Part shown: positions 34,045-47,039 of the stretch, in pieces
How positions within the stretch are numbered: position 1 is the stretch's first letter
Layout of the letters: every line of letters begins with the position of its first letter
DNA from: Anaspis maculata
Taxonomy: Eukaryota > Arthropoda > Insecta > Coleoptera > Scraptiidae
Reading direction: 5' to 3'
Assembly: GCA_949128115.1 (NCBI GenBank)
Contig: OX421962.1
Location: forward strand, 42,555,745-42,619,744
Length of the DNA stretch: 64,000 nt
Made by a program: the position numbers and the translations under genes
The notes under the pieces: generated by a model
Told to the model about the DNA's origin: nothing
The model's input: the letters and a program-made list of their open reading frames with translations, nothing else
Databases searched by the model: none

Positions 34045-37000
34045 ATGTTGAAGGTAAGTAGTAGTTTTCAGCTACTGAAGCCTAGAACTGATTCGGCTTT
34101 TTCCAGGAAAAGGGCCAGCTTAAATTCGAAAACAAATGGCCGTACATGCGCCCCATTGTTTTGAAATTACTCAAGCAAGAACCTGTATCTCCCGCCGAAT
34201 GGCAAGAGCTGTTTTATGATGTCCACTTGGTATGCTTGTGGGACGAGAAAGGACCAATGAAATTAAGGGACAATCTCCAGGAGGATATTGTACAGTTTAT
34301 AAAGCAGGCTCAGGCCAGGGTGCTGGCTCAAAGACAGGAGGAGGCCCTCCTGAAGGCTTACATAGCAGAATGGAGAAAGTTCTTTACGCAGTGCAATTAT
34401 TTACCTACTCCCTTTCGACAGTTAGAAACCTCTTTACAAGGAAAAACTGCGTCAGGGAGCAGCGCCATACAGAGCGGTGGTGTGAAAAAGGGCGTTGCGG
34501 ACGAGAGTATAGTTAGGAAGCTGATGTTAGACTCTTGGAATGAAAGTATTTTTATTGATATCAAGCATCGACTACAAGAGAGTGCCATGAAACTGGTGCA
34601 TTCGGAACGAAATGGTGAAGCATTCGACTCCCAACTGGTTATAGGTATAAACAGTCAATATTTTCCTAGTGTTTTTTTTAAAGGATATTTGAAAACAACA
34701 TAGACACTTTCAATTTACAAATTCGATGCCTTCAGAGAAAAAGAAGATAAGTTCAAAATTTGCTTTTTTCAGGAGAATAAAATTATAGTTGTGCTTCATT
34801 ACGTAAATCGGTGGTTACGTTGTATTTGAAACCTGAACCTGGTACATTTTTAAAGTTGTTGATTGGGTTGGGTATAATGTTTTACCTAAATACGTAACTG
34901 TTCATTTACTGTATGGTGCAGTTAACTCGTTTCGCCCAATTTTTGACTTATCCCCTTTTTCTTAGATGGCATTGAACATTGAATTGGTGAAAAATGACTA
35001 ATGTGAGGGATATTCTGAGAGAGAAGAATATCGGTATTCACACCAGAATAACATATTAGTGTTTGTCTGTCACATTTTTGACATAGTGGACGTGGTACAA
35101 CCGAAATAGGGAATATAAGTTGCAAATGATGATAAAGGCAAACCACTTGGCAGGGTTACAACTGAGACCTGATTAAACGATTTGACCCGCAGTGCTTTTC
35201 TTTTCGTCCCTTAGGATTTGAATAGCGCCCCTTTTTCAAAATGGTGGATATTATCTAGGGGCAGAAGGTATCGAATAGCCTGGTGATGTCCAGCTTAGTA
35301 GAAATATATGGGGCTATGTCTCAATCGGTTTCTGGGACATCAAACACTAATAAAAAAAAAAGGTGGAACATTGCCATCTACCGCAGGCAAATTTGGTGGA
35401 GGCGCCAAAAGGAATTTAGTACTGTCATAAGGAAATTGCTGTAACATTTTTATTTTTCAACGGATTTTAACACAAGACATTTCATTTTGTGAAAAAGTGA
35501 ATTCTTCTTGTTACCTTATATCTCCTATTGAAAAAAGACGTTGAGGAATGTTGAAAAAACAATGATAATGAAAAAAAAAAGATTTTCAACATTTTTTTTA
35601 TTTTTATGCAATTTGTCCTATTTGTAGACTTTGATGTGCCCTTTCTAAATTTACACTTTTCCGATTTATATCTTTGCAGTACGCGCCGCCATATTAAAGA
35701 AATTATGTCTAAAAAAAAGTTTTTGACAATATCTAAATTTTGGCCCTTGTGACATTGAAATGTTTATATACATTATGGAAGCACATTCAATCCTCCACAG
35801 TTTGACATCTGAACCAGCTCTGTGTGACCCACGGTTCTTGAGCTAGACCTTCTGGAAGTATCAATTTTCGGTTCCAAAAGAATTGAAAATCACTTCTTAG
35901 GGCTGTGCCAGGTCTACCAATGTTCATACTTTGAGATAAATGACGACGCGTTATTGATGGGTAACTTGATTAAGACATGGTGGTGATCCAGTGGTGAAAT
36001 CCGGTAGGCGCAATCACTACTTAACACCGAAAATTGATACTTCCGGAAGCTCTAGCTCAAGAACCCCGAGTCGCACAAAGATGGTTCAGGTGTCAAATCG
36101 TGGAGAATTGAATGTACTTCCATACGTTCATGATTATTTCAATCTCGCATGGACTTACATTTAGATATTGTCAAAAACTTCTTTTCAGATATCATTTTTT
36201 CAACATGGTGGTGCGCACTGCAAAGATATCAATCGAAAAAGTGCAAATTTAGAAAGGGCACATCAAAATCCACATATAAGGCAATTTTCATGAAAATCAA
36301 AATAATAAAAAAATCTTTTTTTTCCAAATTATTTTTAATTTTTTTCTTCAACATTCCTCAATGCCTTTTTTTTGTGGAAGATATAATATAACAAGAATAA
36401 TTCACTTCTCTACAAAATGAGATACCTCATGTTAAAATTGGTTGGAAAATAAAAATGTTACAGCAATTTTCTTATGACCGTACTAAATTCATTTTGGCGC
36501 CTCCACCAAATTTGCCCGCGACAAATGTCAATGTTCCACCATTTTTTTTAAGTGTTTGATGTCCCAGAAACCGATCAAAACATAGCTCCATATAAACTGG
36601 GCAACAATTGAAGTGATTCAGTCGAAAATTTTGCCTCACTTCAAATGTGGATATCTCGGAAAAAAAATGGACCGATTTTGAAAATCTTGGTCATGCTGGA
36701 TAGCGTGTTAATTTGGCTGTAAGATACTTGGACGGTACAGGGGTTCAATGACGTTGAGTGGGTTATACAGGGTGGAAACAGATGAAGTGCAAAACCGGTC
36801 CACATTATTCAATGTGCAAAAAATTTTAGATTTTTTCTGGGTGCAGTTTTGAAAAGCACATATCAATATCTCTAAACGGTGTTCGAATTTTGATCCTAGT
36901 GCGGTTTTTTCAAAAGTTTTGAATTTTTCTTTGTACTACCGCATTTTTTTACGCCGATTCTCCTCCCCAGTGCTCATGTAGGTACTGCATTAAAATTTGA

Positions 37001-38708
37001 AAGGAATGCATTATGTGACTAGACAAACCTTTTTATTAAAAAACTTGGTGTAAATGACACTCAGGGCTGCCACTTCCTTCGTTCGTCTGGAACCTTTTAC
37101 AAGGCAGGAACATGTGGGCATGTCGCGGTCCTAATAAACACTTTTTCTTCCTGCACTGTACAACAACTGTAAAACAACTACTGTAAATTTTAGAGTGAAT
37201 CACTTCAATTGTTGCCCAGTTTATTTTAACGAAGCTGGACATCACTAGGCTATTCGATACCTTCTGTCCCTAGATAAAATCCACCGTTTTGATAAAGGGG
37301 CGCCATTCAAATCCTAAGGGACGAAAATGAAAGCACTGCGGGTCAAATCGTTTATTTAAGTCTTAGTTACGATCCTGCAAAGTGGTTCCCCTTTATCATC
37401 ATTTGCAACTTGTTTTTTCCTACCACGTCCACTAACATTACACACACCGCCACAAGTAACCCGAGTTAATTTGGAAAGAAAAAACTTTTCTTGAACAATT
37501 TTTGCCGCAGATTTCAAAATTGGAAACTATGTTATTTTATAACCTATCATATACAGGGATTACACGGTGTCGCAAAAAACTGGTTAGGTTAGTGGTTTTG
37601 CGATAAAGAGGCAAGGAAAGTTTGAACATGTTAGAATGCAAGAAATCGATGGCTTGTGTGGGAGCAAACAAGCATTGTGCGTTCGGTGGTTGTCTCAGTG
37701 ACTCGCGATACGTTATTGACTTATTGTCGACACAAGCGCCATCTACTGAGATATGTGCAAACTAAACTTCACTCTTGTCATTTTGTCCGAGGATTTTTAC
37801 AGTCAGCAGTCGACAGTCGGCGCATCCCAGAGCCACTTTCGTTTTGCGCCAGGAGCTGCTCTGGGTAGATCACTAGATAGATAAAGATACGTCAATCATG
37901 GCCCAGCTGGATCTTCTTTCTTTGTCTAGTGATCTACCCTGAACAGCTCCTGCCGTCCTGCCGGCCCAACGAAAGCGCCTCAGATCGCCGGTCAGGTGGG
38001 TGGTGGGTGATCTGAACATGCGCCATTGCGTGCGACAGTGGATCCCTATTTCATGCCGTGTACAGGGTGTCGCATTTTTTTTTGCTTTTTTCCCGAAACA
38101 CCCTGTATTTCATCACCACAATCGATGCATATTCTTATCCTGATTGCAAAAATGCATGACACTTGAATAAAAAATTTCTGGAAAAAATTGAAAAATCACA
38201 ATGACAATCTCTAAAAACATTTTTTTTTCTTCTAGAATGATGAATTCATTTCAGAAATCAGATATATCCCGGATATTTTATTAGTCATTTTATGTCATTC
38301 CATGTCATTTGAAAGTAAAAACAAATATTTTGGACATACATATTTGGAAAGCCGAAGAACGGTTGGCTACCTTCTCTTCATACATAGGCTTGTTTCGGGT
38401 GCGGTAACCTCCCCCAGTGTTCTTTCAAGGATCTCCCTAAATGTTCCGAGACAGGGCCTAAGGCGGAGTGATGTTTTTTTTGTGAGGCCCACACAAAAGC
38501 TCTTTTACTTCAATTCTCCAGTGAACCGCCTTGCCCTGACATTCGAAGTTCGATATTTTCAACTGCAGTGCGGCGGATGTCAGGCGAGTTGTTGATTGAG
38601 GTGTAATCGACGCATTGTTCTTGCTTGTAGTGTTGCGACGGCTTTTCTTTTCTTTGTTCCACGGTCACGCTATTGTTGGACTTGTTAGGCTGTTGCGTGC
38701 CCGTATTA

Positions 38709-38742
<34 letters not shown>

Positions 38743-41700
38743 TTTGAATTCTGAAATGAATCCATCATTCTAAAGAGAAATATTGTTTTCGAGACGCGAC
38801 TGTGATTTTTCCAATTTTTTTTTTAAGTTCCATGCATTTTTGTAATCAGAATAACAGTGTGCATCGATTGTGGTGATGAAATACAGGTGTTCCGAAAAAA
38901 TGCAAAAAAAGTGACACCCTGTATATGGCACGAAATGGAAAATTATACTTGACATAATGAAGTATTATACTAAAAAAATTTTTTGATTGGAATGGAAACT
39001 ACATTGAAAAATAATTGACCCGTGTTTTTTTATTCAGTCGAAAACCGTATCGTTTGGGCGTAATAAATAAATAACATCAACTTGTTCTGACGTCACAGCA
39101 CAGCGAGTCACCGCCTATACTGCCTGTGTAAATGACGTCAGAAATAGGCAGAATATAGGAATTTCGTTTATTTATTGCGGCCAAACGATACGATTTTTGG
39201 CTGAAATTTAATTAATTTAAATTTCTACTAAAATTGAATACTTTTCGATTAAGTGAAAGTCCGCCATCTCCTTTTTCAATTCTCGACCCATCGACTTGGG
39301 ATTCTCGGAAGTAGAACAGCGTTAAATAAAGCATAAACATCTAGAATGTAGACACAATAAACATCTCGAAAATCAAAATCTCGAATCAAAATTTCGAAGG
39401 TGTATTTTTTTTTCTTCCAAAACACAAGCGGTATCGAGCTTGCCTCCTTTACACTCCCTATACATATTATTTTGATGTTTGTACAATAAATAGATAACAG
39501 AACGTGGATTTAGAAATTTCAATCCATATTTTAATCATTTTGTTTAATTCCAGGTGTGCGAGAATCGTACGTGAACTTGTGTTCCAACACTGAAGATCGT
39601 TTGCAAATTTATCGGGAAAACTTTGAAGCGGCTTACATCCAAAGCACTGAAATGTTCTACAGACTGAAAGCTCCGGAGCAATTGGAGATCAACGGTGTCC
39701 AAGCCTACATGCGGTACGCCGATAGCAAATTGCGCGAAGAAGAGGCCCGTGCGCAGAGGTACCTCGAGGCCGGCAGCAACGGCGTCATTCAGTGTTGTGT
39801 CAAGGTTCTCGTCGGCAGCTTCCTACCCGTCCTCTTGGCCGAGTGCGCGCCGCTGATAAAGGCCTCCGAAACAGAACGACTGCAACTGATGTTCCGGCTG
39901 CTCGAGCGGGTGCCAGAAGGCGTCCAGCCGATGCTGCTTGAGCTCGAAAACCACATCACTCAGGCCGGTCTGTCGGACATGGTGGCGGCGGCCGACGTAA
40001 TCACTCAAGACTCCGAAAAATACGTGGAGCGACTCTTAGATCTGTTTAGGAAATTCAGCAAGCTAGTCCACGACGCCTTCTCGGATGATCCGAGGTTCCT
40101 AACTGCCCGCGACAAGGCCTTCGAAGCGGTGGTGAACGACACGACAGTATTTAAGCTAGAACTGAACACCAGCAGAAACGCCGGCAGCAAAACTGTGACG
40201 CCCGAAAGCAAGTGTCCGGAGTTGTTGGCCAATTATTGCGACATGCTGCTCCGAAGAACGCCGCTGTCGAAACGGCTCACCAGTGATGAAATCGAATCTC
40301 GCCTGAGGGACGTCCTGCTGGTCCTCAAGTACATCAGCAACAAAGATGTTTTCATGCGTTACCACAAAGCTCATTTGACTCGAAGGCTGATTTTAGATGC
40401 AAGGTTTGTGTTTTTGCTCTTTCTGATAAGGAATGCCCAGTGTAAAGATCTCTGGAACGTCTCATTTTGTATAGTCGTTATTAAAAAACCTCTAAATCGA
40501 AGTCCTTGGTTTTTTTCTAACTGGCATTTAGAGAAATTATTTCATATCTCCATAATGTATAATAGTCCAGATGCTTGGAACTACTCCAAACATGGATGAC
40601 TCCAAATCTTGCTCCAAACTTAATTTTAACTTATTGCCGAATATCGCCAGTGCAACCAACCGGAGTAGTTCAGGTTTGGAAATTTGGAAACAAAATCTCT
40701 CAGGTCACTCGAATCACGGTTCTTCTGGACGTACTAATAATTAGGCTTCTGTGTGGAGCCTCCTTGGTGTGGAGTCTAGCTGATAATTGAATGTCATGTC
40801 ATGTCAAAGTCTAGATTGGTCACATCACATTTTTTGACCAGGAACGCGTGCCAGTCGCTCGCAAAAGCGCGTACGTGGACTGGAGCTAATGGTGTTCCCT
40901 TTTATTGGCTGCGTTCTTGACAAAAAAAGTGTGACCCAACTGATATAATTTGACGGCCCGGAACGCGCTCCAACCCCGCGCAATAGCGTACACGTTGTCG
41001 CTGCTACTAAACATTTGTTTTTTACAGTTCCGATAGTGAAAAAGAAGAAGACATGGTAGAATGGCTGAGGGAGGTGGGCATGCCGGCGGATTATGTCAAC
41101 AAATTGGCTAGAATGTTCCAAGACATCAAAGTGAGCGAAGATCTGAACGGTCAGTTCAGAACTTCTACTGCCAGGCACGATGCCATCAACATTAAAATTC
41201 TCAATGCCGGCGCTTGGGCCAGAGGTTCCGAACGGGTGACGGTCAGCTTACCTGTGGAACTGGAAGACTACATTCCTGAAGTGGAGGAATTTTACAAGAA
41301 GAAGCATTCAGGAAGGAAACTGCAGTGGTAGGTTTTTTCGTACAATTCAAACGGGTCTTTATCATAATTCCGTGCATCATAAAACCCATGAACTTCTTCG
41401 CGGAACTTCGGAAAAGTGAGTTAAAATCACAGACGTGAAAAAAACGTGGATGCGTGACCATAGTCACCCCCGGAAGAAGTGGAACTTCTATAGGTGTGAA
41501 TCAATTAGCAAACAACGTTCAAAGAGGTGTTATTCTTTTCGTACTCCCGCTCCGCTCCCTAACGGTTTGTAGCATCTTGTTTTTTTATCATCATTATTAT
41601 TATTATTATGAGTCACTTGAAGGACAAAATACTTTCGACATGATTTTTTCACGATTAGACTTTTTTGTTTCTTTTCTCGCTGCGCTCGGCGCCTCAACTT

Positions 41701-44700
41701 CCATTCACCGTCACATGAAGTCTCACTCATACCCCTAATACAATAAATATTTATTTTCATCAATAATATTCTTCACAAAGTACCTATCTTTCTGCGGTGC
41801 CGGTGAGCCGACGAGGTCCGTCTGTCCAAAGTACACCTAATAATTATGCGAATGTGACATCGTGACGGATTTTCTTACTGTACGATTTTCCCCGTTATAT
41901 TACAGCACGGTGGAAACTGTGTCTGGTAGGCCAGCATGACAATCTGATAATCTCCACAAAGTATAAGAATGTCGTTTGGAAAACTTCGGTATTAATTTTA
42001 AATGAAAAAATAATCAATACATAGGTATTTACATAGGTAAATACCTCGTGTAACCTCGTGACCTCGTGAATGTGATTTGAGGTAACTACGTGGTTCTGAA
42101 GCTCCTACGATATTATCTTCTCCAATCACAATAAGGCCGTAGGTTAAATTGAAATATTGACAGAATTGATGAGTATTTCCATTTATGTGCTCGCCACCGT
42201 TATTTAGAATGTCTCATTTAATTGAGGTGAAATCAAACCATCCAAAAAAAAAACTAAGAATAATGTCAAAAATCAGTTTCCAAACATAAAAATTTGATTA
42301 TCAAACCAGTACATCATCGCTGCAATTTTCCGATCCTTGTAACCAGGTACACAGCACTTTTTTCACGAACTACGTACATGTGATTCATGTTAACAATAAC
42401 GTTGTAACAACGTTAGTGATGTTATCAACAACAATAAATTATTAACAAAAACAGAACCACAATAATTCCTGTTCCTTTCCTGTCGAGCGCCACACAATGG
42501 ATACAATGATAACTTTTAGCCAAGTCGAGAACCATTCCTGTCGGGCCACCAGCACCATAACATAATAAGTCCAGTGTCGGCGATACGCATTACGAAAATA
42601 AATGAATCATTTTCGGTTGCAAATGACACTACCGTGAGTTAGAATTCCTCGATCAAATCAAATTTTTGTTTATGATGGAAGCTGTTGTACTTAAAACACA
42701 ATGCAAGCGGGAAAATAATACTAACTGTAAAAAATAAAACCGAACGCCGCAACAGCTTACTCTTCCATTTCCTGGGACGACGCTGGTCACCCCTAGGTCA
42801 GACAAAGTTACAGGCGTTCGTTACAGCCACTGATGCCATGAACCGAATTCACTCCCATGTGTGGTTCTGCGTTAGTTGTGTGTTGTGATCTAGGTGCGAG
42901 AATAGAAGTTCCACTTCAAAAAACGTCCAATTTTTGCATCTTGATTTAGGAAACAAGAGCGAACGCGCTGTACGATTGATCATTTAAATCCTTTCAAATA
43001 CTTAGTCTGTGAGCTAGGGGACCTGAATGATTTTCACCCGAGGGACTTGAGGTATCATACCTTTTTGGGCTCTCCTCAACACTAGCATGATATTTAAGAT
43101 GGGGTGATTTGGTCAGCTTATTTTCTAGGCTTATTTAGCCGTGGTTCTAGAATCAGCCGTAGCCGTAATTTCAGCATGGACTCAAGGTGCGTTCAGCCAG
43201 CTTATTTAGCCGCAAGTTTTAATTTTAGTCGTAAGCGCAGCATCGCTTATTGGCTGATCTGAGGAGGCTGGTTCATGACAGCCAATGAGCATCGCTGCGC
43301 TTACGACTAAAACTAAAACTTGCGGCTAAATAAGCTGACTGAACGCACCTATAGAAAAGAGCGTTCATACAGCGAAATTTAGTCGTAAGGCTTGGCCAAT
43401 AAGAGAGCTATCTAAAATGCATCATGTGTCTCTCTCCCCATGATGATGCGCGATCGAAGGATTGTGAATGGTTGGTCTTGAAAATTGAAAATGTAAGTTT
43501 GGTTTTTTATTCTCTTTGAATGTTCCAATTTTGTGTGCGCAAAGATGCCTGTAGATAGATATTTCACATTGGGAACTTTGATTTCCGCTTCGCAAGTGAC
43601 GTCACATGACAATAGATATTATATGATCCTATGCTATGATCCTATGCTAGCTATCGCCGACATACTGGTGTAAGTGGGTATCTAATAGCTTAAGGCCAGC
43701 AATAAGGAGTTCCTTCAGATTTTTTTTAATAGTAATTTCAGTTGAAAAATAGAGTTGAGGAGAATTGAACAAAAAAAACTGTTATTTCATTGATTGTAAT
43801 TTTTTTGCTCCAAAAACATTCAAGATAATCGTTTTATGAGCGGATTAAATCTATCACGCTGATAGTTGCTATGGACCAGCCAATAGCATGGCCAGTTGCT
43901 TAGTTACTATGAGAGTGATAAATAAATTTAATTCGTTAATAAAAGTTTAGTGCAACCGGAGGTTAGGGCAGCCATCCAAAATATGCGGTCACTCTTCCAA
44001 CCTCTTGTTGGCTGAAGAAGTAGTTTAAATTGTACTTCGAATAGTACTTCTTGGATAATCCAAGGTTCAAGTCAAGAGTAAGCGAAAATCCGAGGAGAAA
44101 CTAAACAAAAAGAGACACCGCCGGCACCGCAATAAACCGTGTCTAATCACAAGTTTTGCTCTTCACCTACAGATTGATTGGTTAGAGCAGATAATCTGAG
44201 ATTGAAGCCTGGAGCAGACAAACATCTGAGATCTGAGAAGAAACTGCACAAAAAAGATTCCGGTGGCTCCGTAATAAACTGTGAACAATGGGACCTGTCT
44301 CACAAGTGTACACCCATAGACTCATCGAACGTTATTTTCAGGTATCATCACATGAGTAATGGCACCATAACTTTCGCAACCAACGGTGGAAAATTCGATC
44401 TCGACGTCACGACCTTTCAAATGGCCGTACTTTTCGCCTGGAACCAGCGCCCTCACGACAAAATAGCTTACGAAAATTTGAGATTAGCAACCGAACTGCC
44501 GGATGGAGAGCTGAGAAGAACGTTGTGGTCTTTGGCGGCTTTCCCGAAGCTGAAACGGCAACTCTTGCTGTTCACGCCCAACGTCACTGCTCCCAAAGAC
44601 TTCACCGAACATACCCTCTTCTGGATCAACCAGGACTTTGCGCTCATCAAGAATTCCCGACCACAGAAACGCGGAAAGGTTTGACCTAGCTAGTTATTGC

Positions 44701-45121
44701 CAAGTTCATATAGGTACGGCAATTTAGGGCTCAAGGAATAGTGTTATTTCTCTTCCTTGAGCGTTGAACTTGGTGTATGAACCTGACACGAAAGCGAGCC
44801 AGGATTATTAATTGATGGTTTTATTTTCCGCAGGTGAATTTGATCGGCAGGCTGCAGCTGAGCACCGAAAGGTCGCAAATCGAAGATAACCAATCCATAG
44901 TGCAATTGCGAATTCTCAGGACTCAAGAAGCTATAATTAAGATATTGAAGATGCGCAAGCGAATTTCGAATGCGTCTTTGCAGACGGAACTGGTGGATAT
45001 TTTGAAAAACATGTTTTTGCCGTCAAAGAAAATGATCAAAGAACAGCTCGAATGGCTAATTGAACATAAATACATGAAGAGAGACGACGATGACATCAAC
45101 ACTTTTATTTATATGGCATAG
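34045..45121 (+). CDS. Cul5: Cullin-5, scaffold of Elongin BC/SOCS-box ubiquitin ligases
   Basis: Cullin-5 joins SOCS-box substrate adaptors to the Rbx2 RING protein. Coding exons 34045-34053 (MLK), 34107-34644, 39554-40403, 41028-41327, 44342-44678 and 44834-45121 are phase-consistent and give 773 residues (human CUL5 is about 780). Evidence runs in order: the N-terminal repeats (RPIVLKLLKQE, SDVH-like YDVHLVCLWD, ALLKAYIAEWRKFFTQC, DESIVRKLMLDSWNESIF), mid-region ECCV-like repeats and MVAAADVITQDSEKYVE, the cullin homology domain (VFMRYHKAHLTRRLILD, MVEWLREVGMPADYVNKL, NIKILNAGAWARGSE), and the winged-helix end with the neddylation region IIKILKMRKRISNA and the C-terminus DDINTFIYMA. CUL5 rather than CUL1-4 is indicated by CLWDEKGP and the MPADYVNKL string. 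Intron 2 (4.9 kb) and intron 4 (3.0 kb) are filled with foldback elements, a LINE fragment and MITEs. The short linker FRTSTARHD is shorter than in vertebrates. Confidence 0.96.
35086..37432. repeat. 2.35 kb foldback element in Cullin-5 intron 2, GTGGACGTGGTA ends
   Basis: TA-GTGGACGTGGTA at the left and the inverse ending CCACGTCCAC-TA at the right. The arms are mirror images to a centre near 35940 (for example GTTCTTGAGCTAGA versus TCTAGCTCAAGAAC). The right arm is interrupted at 36595-37221. Confidence 0.8.
36595..37221. mobile_element. 627 bp TA-flanked element nested in the foldback arm
   Basis: Ends AACTGGGCAACAATTGAAGT and the inverse ACTTCAATTGTTGCCCAGTT, with TA on each side (36593-36594, 37222-37223). 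Removing it and one TA restores the sequence seen in the opposite host arm (CCATATATTT). An internal CAGGGTGGAAACAGATGAAG at about 36768 hints at a further layer. Confidence 0.8.
37848..37960. repeat. Hairpin element with GCCAGGAGCTGCTC ends (copy 3)
   Basis: In Cullin-5 intron 2. GCCAGGAGCTGCTCTGGG and the inverse CCTGAACAGCTCCTGCCG flank the same GGCCCAGCTGGATC core. Confidence 0.6.
38063..38921. repeat. Foldback element, CAGGGTGTCGCATTTTTTTT ends, with LINE fragment inside
   Basis: TA-CAGGGTGTCGCATTT at the left and the inverse AAAAAGTGACACCCTG-TA at the right. The arms share GGTGATGAAATACAGG and TCGATGCATATTCTTATCCT-like phrases in mirror. The loop holds the LINE piece. Confidence 0.7.
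38298..38741 (+). mobile_element. 5'-truncated LINE 3' end with (TAA)n tail
   Basis: The open frame SRRTVGYLLFIHRLVSGAVT followed by LNVPRQGLRRSDVFFV and NSPVNRLALTFEV is the characteristic C-terminal tail of jockey/I-type LINE reverse transcriptases. It is followed by about 140 bp of 3' UTR and a run of TAA repeats (38705-38741) as the tail. It is inserted in the loop of the 38063-38921 foldback. Confidence 0.7.
39046..39192. repeat. MITE-like repeat, TTTGG(C/G)CGCAATAAATAAA family (copy 2)
   Basis: Reverse-complement copy of 4848-4995, at the 3' end of Cullin-5 intron 2. Both TGACGTCA sites and the CGCCTATACTGCCTGTGTAA core are kept. Confidence 0.6.
40404..41027. other. Cullin-5 intron 3
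   Basis: A GGAACGCG(T/C)..CAGTCGC-type near-palindrome spans about 40820-41000 (TTTGACCAGGAACGCGTGCC versus TTTGACGGCCCGGAACGCGC). Otherwise unremarkable. Confidence 0.4.
41328..43183. other. Cullin-5 intron 4, first part
   Basis: AT-rich with a TTA microsatellite at about 41592-41612. A stretch near 43028-43100 (GATTTTCACCCGAGGGACTT) is repeated at about 62780-62850. No nested gene recognised. Confidence 0.4.
43184..43350. repeat. MITE, GGTGCGTTCAGTCAGC family (full copy)
   Basis: Inverted ends AGGTGCGTTCAGCCAGCTTA and the inverse, 167 bp, lying in Cullin-5 intron 4. The paired GCAGCATCGCTTATTGGCTG block is internal. Confidence 0.75.
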
Positions 45122-45214
45122 AAATGGTATTGTAGGTAAAATTTTGTTATATTAAACAATTTTAATGCTCGTGACTTTTTCAACTAAGGAACTTGTGAAG
45201 TCAAGAACACTATA

Positions 45215-45220
45215 AATAAA
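45215..45220 (+). terminator. Polyadenylation signal of Cullin-5
   Basis: AATAAA about 95 bp downstream of the Cullin-5 stop, in AT-rich 3' sequence. Confidence 0.6.
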
Positions 45221-46346
45221 TTTATAAATGCTAGTTCTGTTTTTACTCAGAGAGTATATCCTTCAATGTTTTTTATTAAGTGTTTCAGTTTTTTTATAGA
45301 AAAACTTCCACAATCGATAGAGCGTCCAAAAATTATTTGACTCGACCCAGAAAACTCCAAAAACCCGCCATGTGCATTCAGACGCTGCGTGCGTTAGACG
45401 AGTGGCGACGTCTAGCGACCGAAAGCAAAACAAATTGGCTTTATTCAGTTTCGTAAATCGCCACCTGAAGCGCTGATGTCGACTCCTCCCTAGGGTTGCT
45501 AGATTATCGACAGCTTTGGCTTACGCCGGCCGGTCACGTAATAATGAGGATCCCTCGCTACTCCTCCCACTTTTTCAACGAACGCACATAGCGGGGGAGT
45601 CCACAATAGTTGAGAGTGACTCATACTTGAGCATTTGGAACGTAGCGCCGAGGAACGTGGGAAGGGTACATTTAAGGGATTCCCCTTAAATGATAGGCGG
45701 GTCATGAAAAAGAGGGCAAAAATGTAGAAATGCGGAAAAATTATTCATCTATTTATTTATTGTTGGTTAAAACTACCAACAGGCCTGAGCTCAATTATTA
45801 TAGGTCGAGTTGAGAGAAATCCGTATGTAATATATGGTGATTTTCCATTGTCACGGACCATCAAACATCCAGGCACCACAATGCCTGTGAGTCCGACTGG
45901 TCTGAGAGAGAAATACATTGGGCCCAATAATGAGGCCTACGTGCCAGGTGAAACTTATGTTCCACCAACTCCCCGAATGGAATCTAGAATCCAGAAATGC
46001 CAGTTAAAAGAAAATCACCGGGGCTTCAATTTAGAGGGCTTTTAGTTGGAGCCATTCTGAGCATGCAGAGGACTCTAACCACGGGTTCCACTGAGGGTTC
46101 CACCAAAAAAATTAAGAGCGGTTTAAGCTAAACCGAGTTTAAACGGTTTTTTTTTCTGGTCAATGCTGGTAGATTAATTATGGAAAATACGTTGAATCCT
46201 AGAGGGTTAAATAGCAAATATACCACCCTTTCGTGATTTACTCAGCATGAAACCTGAATTTACATTGATCATTTGGCCAAAATCCATCAAAAGAAATCTC
46301 GAGTTAGCTATCAGCTGATTAAATATTTTGGTGGAACCCACGGTAA
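45221..46346. other. Cullin-5 to PSMG1 intergenic region
   Basis: Contains a repeat fragment at about 45848-45985 (CATCAAACATCCAGGCACCA, GGCCTACGTGCCAGGTG) shared with 51415-51530, where it follows a 5S-like module. No gene was recognised. Confidence 0.45.
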
Positions 46347-46502
46347 AGGTGCGTTCAGTCAGCTTATTTAGCCGCAAGCATCTGTGGCCGCAAGTTTAAT
46401 TTTAGTCGTGAGCGCAGCATCGTTTATTGGCTGATCTGAGCATCGCTGCGCTTACGACTAAAATTAAAACTTGTGGCTTTAATAAGCTGACTGAACGCAC
46501 CT
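46347..46502. repeat. MITE, GGTGCGTTCAGTCAGC family (full copy)
   Basis: 156 bp with near-perfect inverted ends AGGTGCGTTCAGTCAGCTTA, flanked by TAA on both sides. A three-base TAA/TTA duplication is typical of PIF/Harbinger elements. It lies about 540 bp upstream of PSMG1. Confidence 0.75.
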
Positions 46503-47039
46503 TAAATGTCTGTTATTCCCACGAGAAGGTATAAAAACTGACCGTCAGTTCCACAAAAAAGATAATCAGCGATAAAGGCTGATTGCAGATTAACTGAACT
46601 TTTTTCTGCTAAATGTCAGGGGATTACCCACAAAAAATGCCTGAAATCTGTACTAGACCCATCATATTTTCATTATTGAGGGATAACCTAGCATTTCCAT
46701 TGATCAACCAGCTACAAATTGACAAACAAAAATCGCGAATCAACTAATTTCGTATTATCTGTTTTGTAGAACCCACGGTGAGTTTCATTGGTTTAATCAT
46801 GCTTTAATTCAACGTTTAAAATAATTCAAGTTAATTGGTTTTATCTCTGAATTGTTGGCAACATTGACCAGTAGTAGTAGGTATTTTGAGTAGTTTCAAA
46901 CTGTGACGTATTTTAGCCTACTACACTATAAGTAGCTCCATTACTCTGTGTTTATATTATAACCTCAAATCTGTCAAGTCATCGAAACGTAAACATTGAA
47001 CAGCGTCATTGAACGTTCAGCTCAACTTAAACTTGCAAA

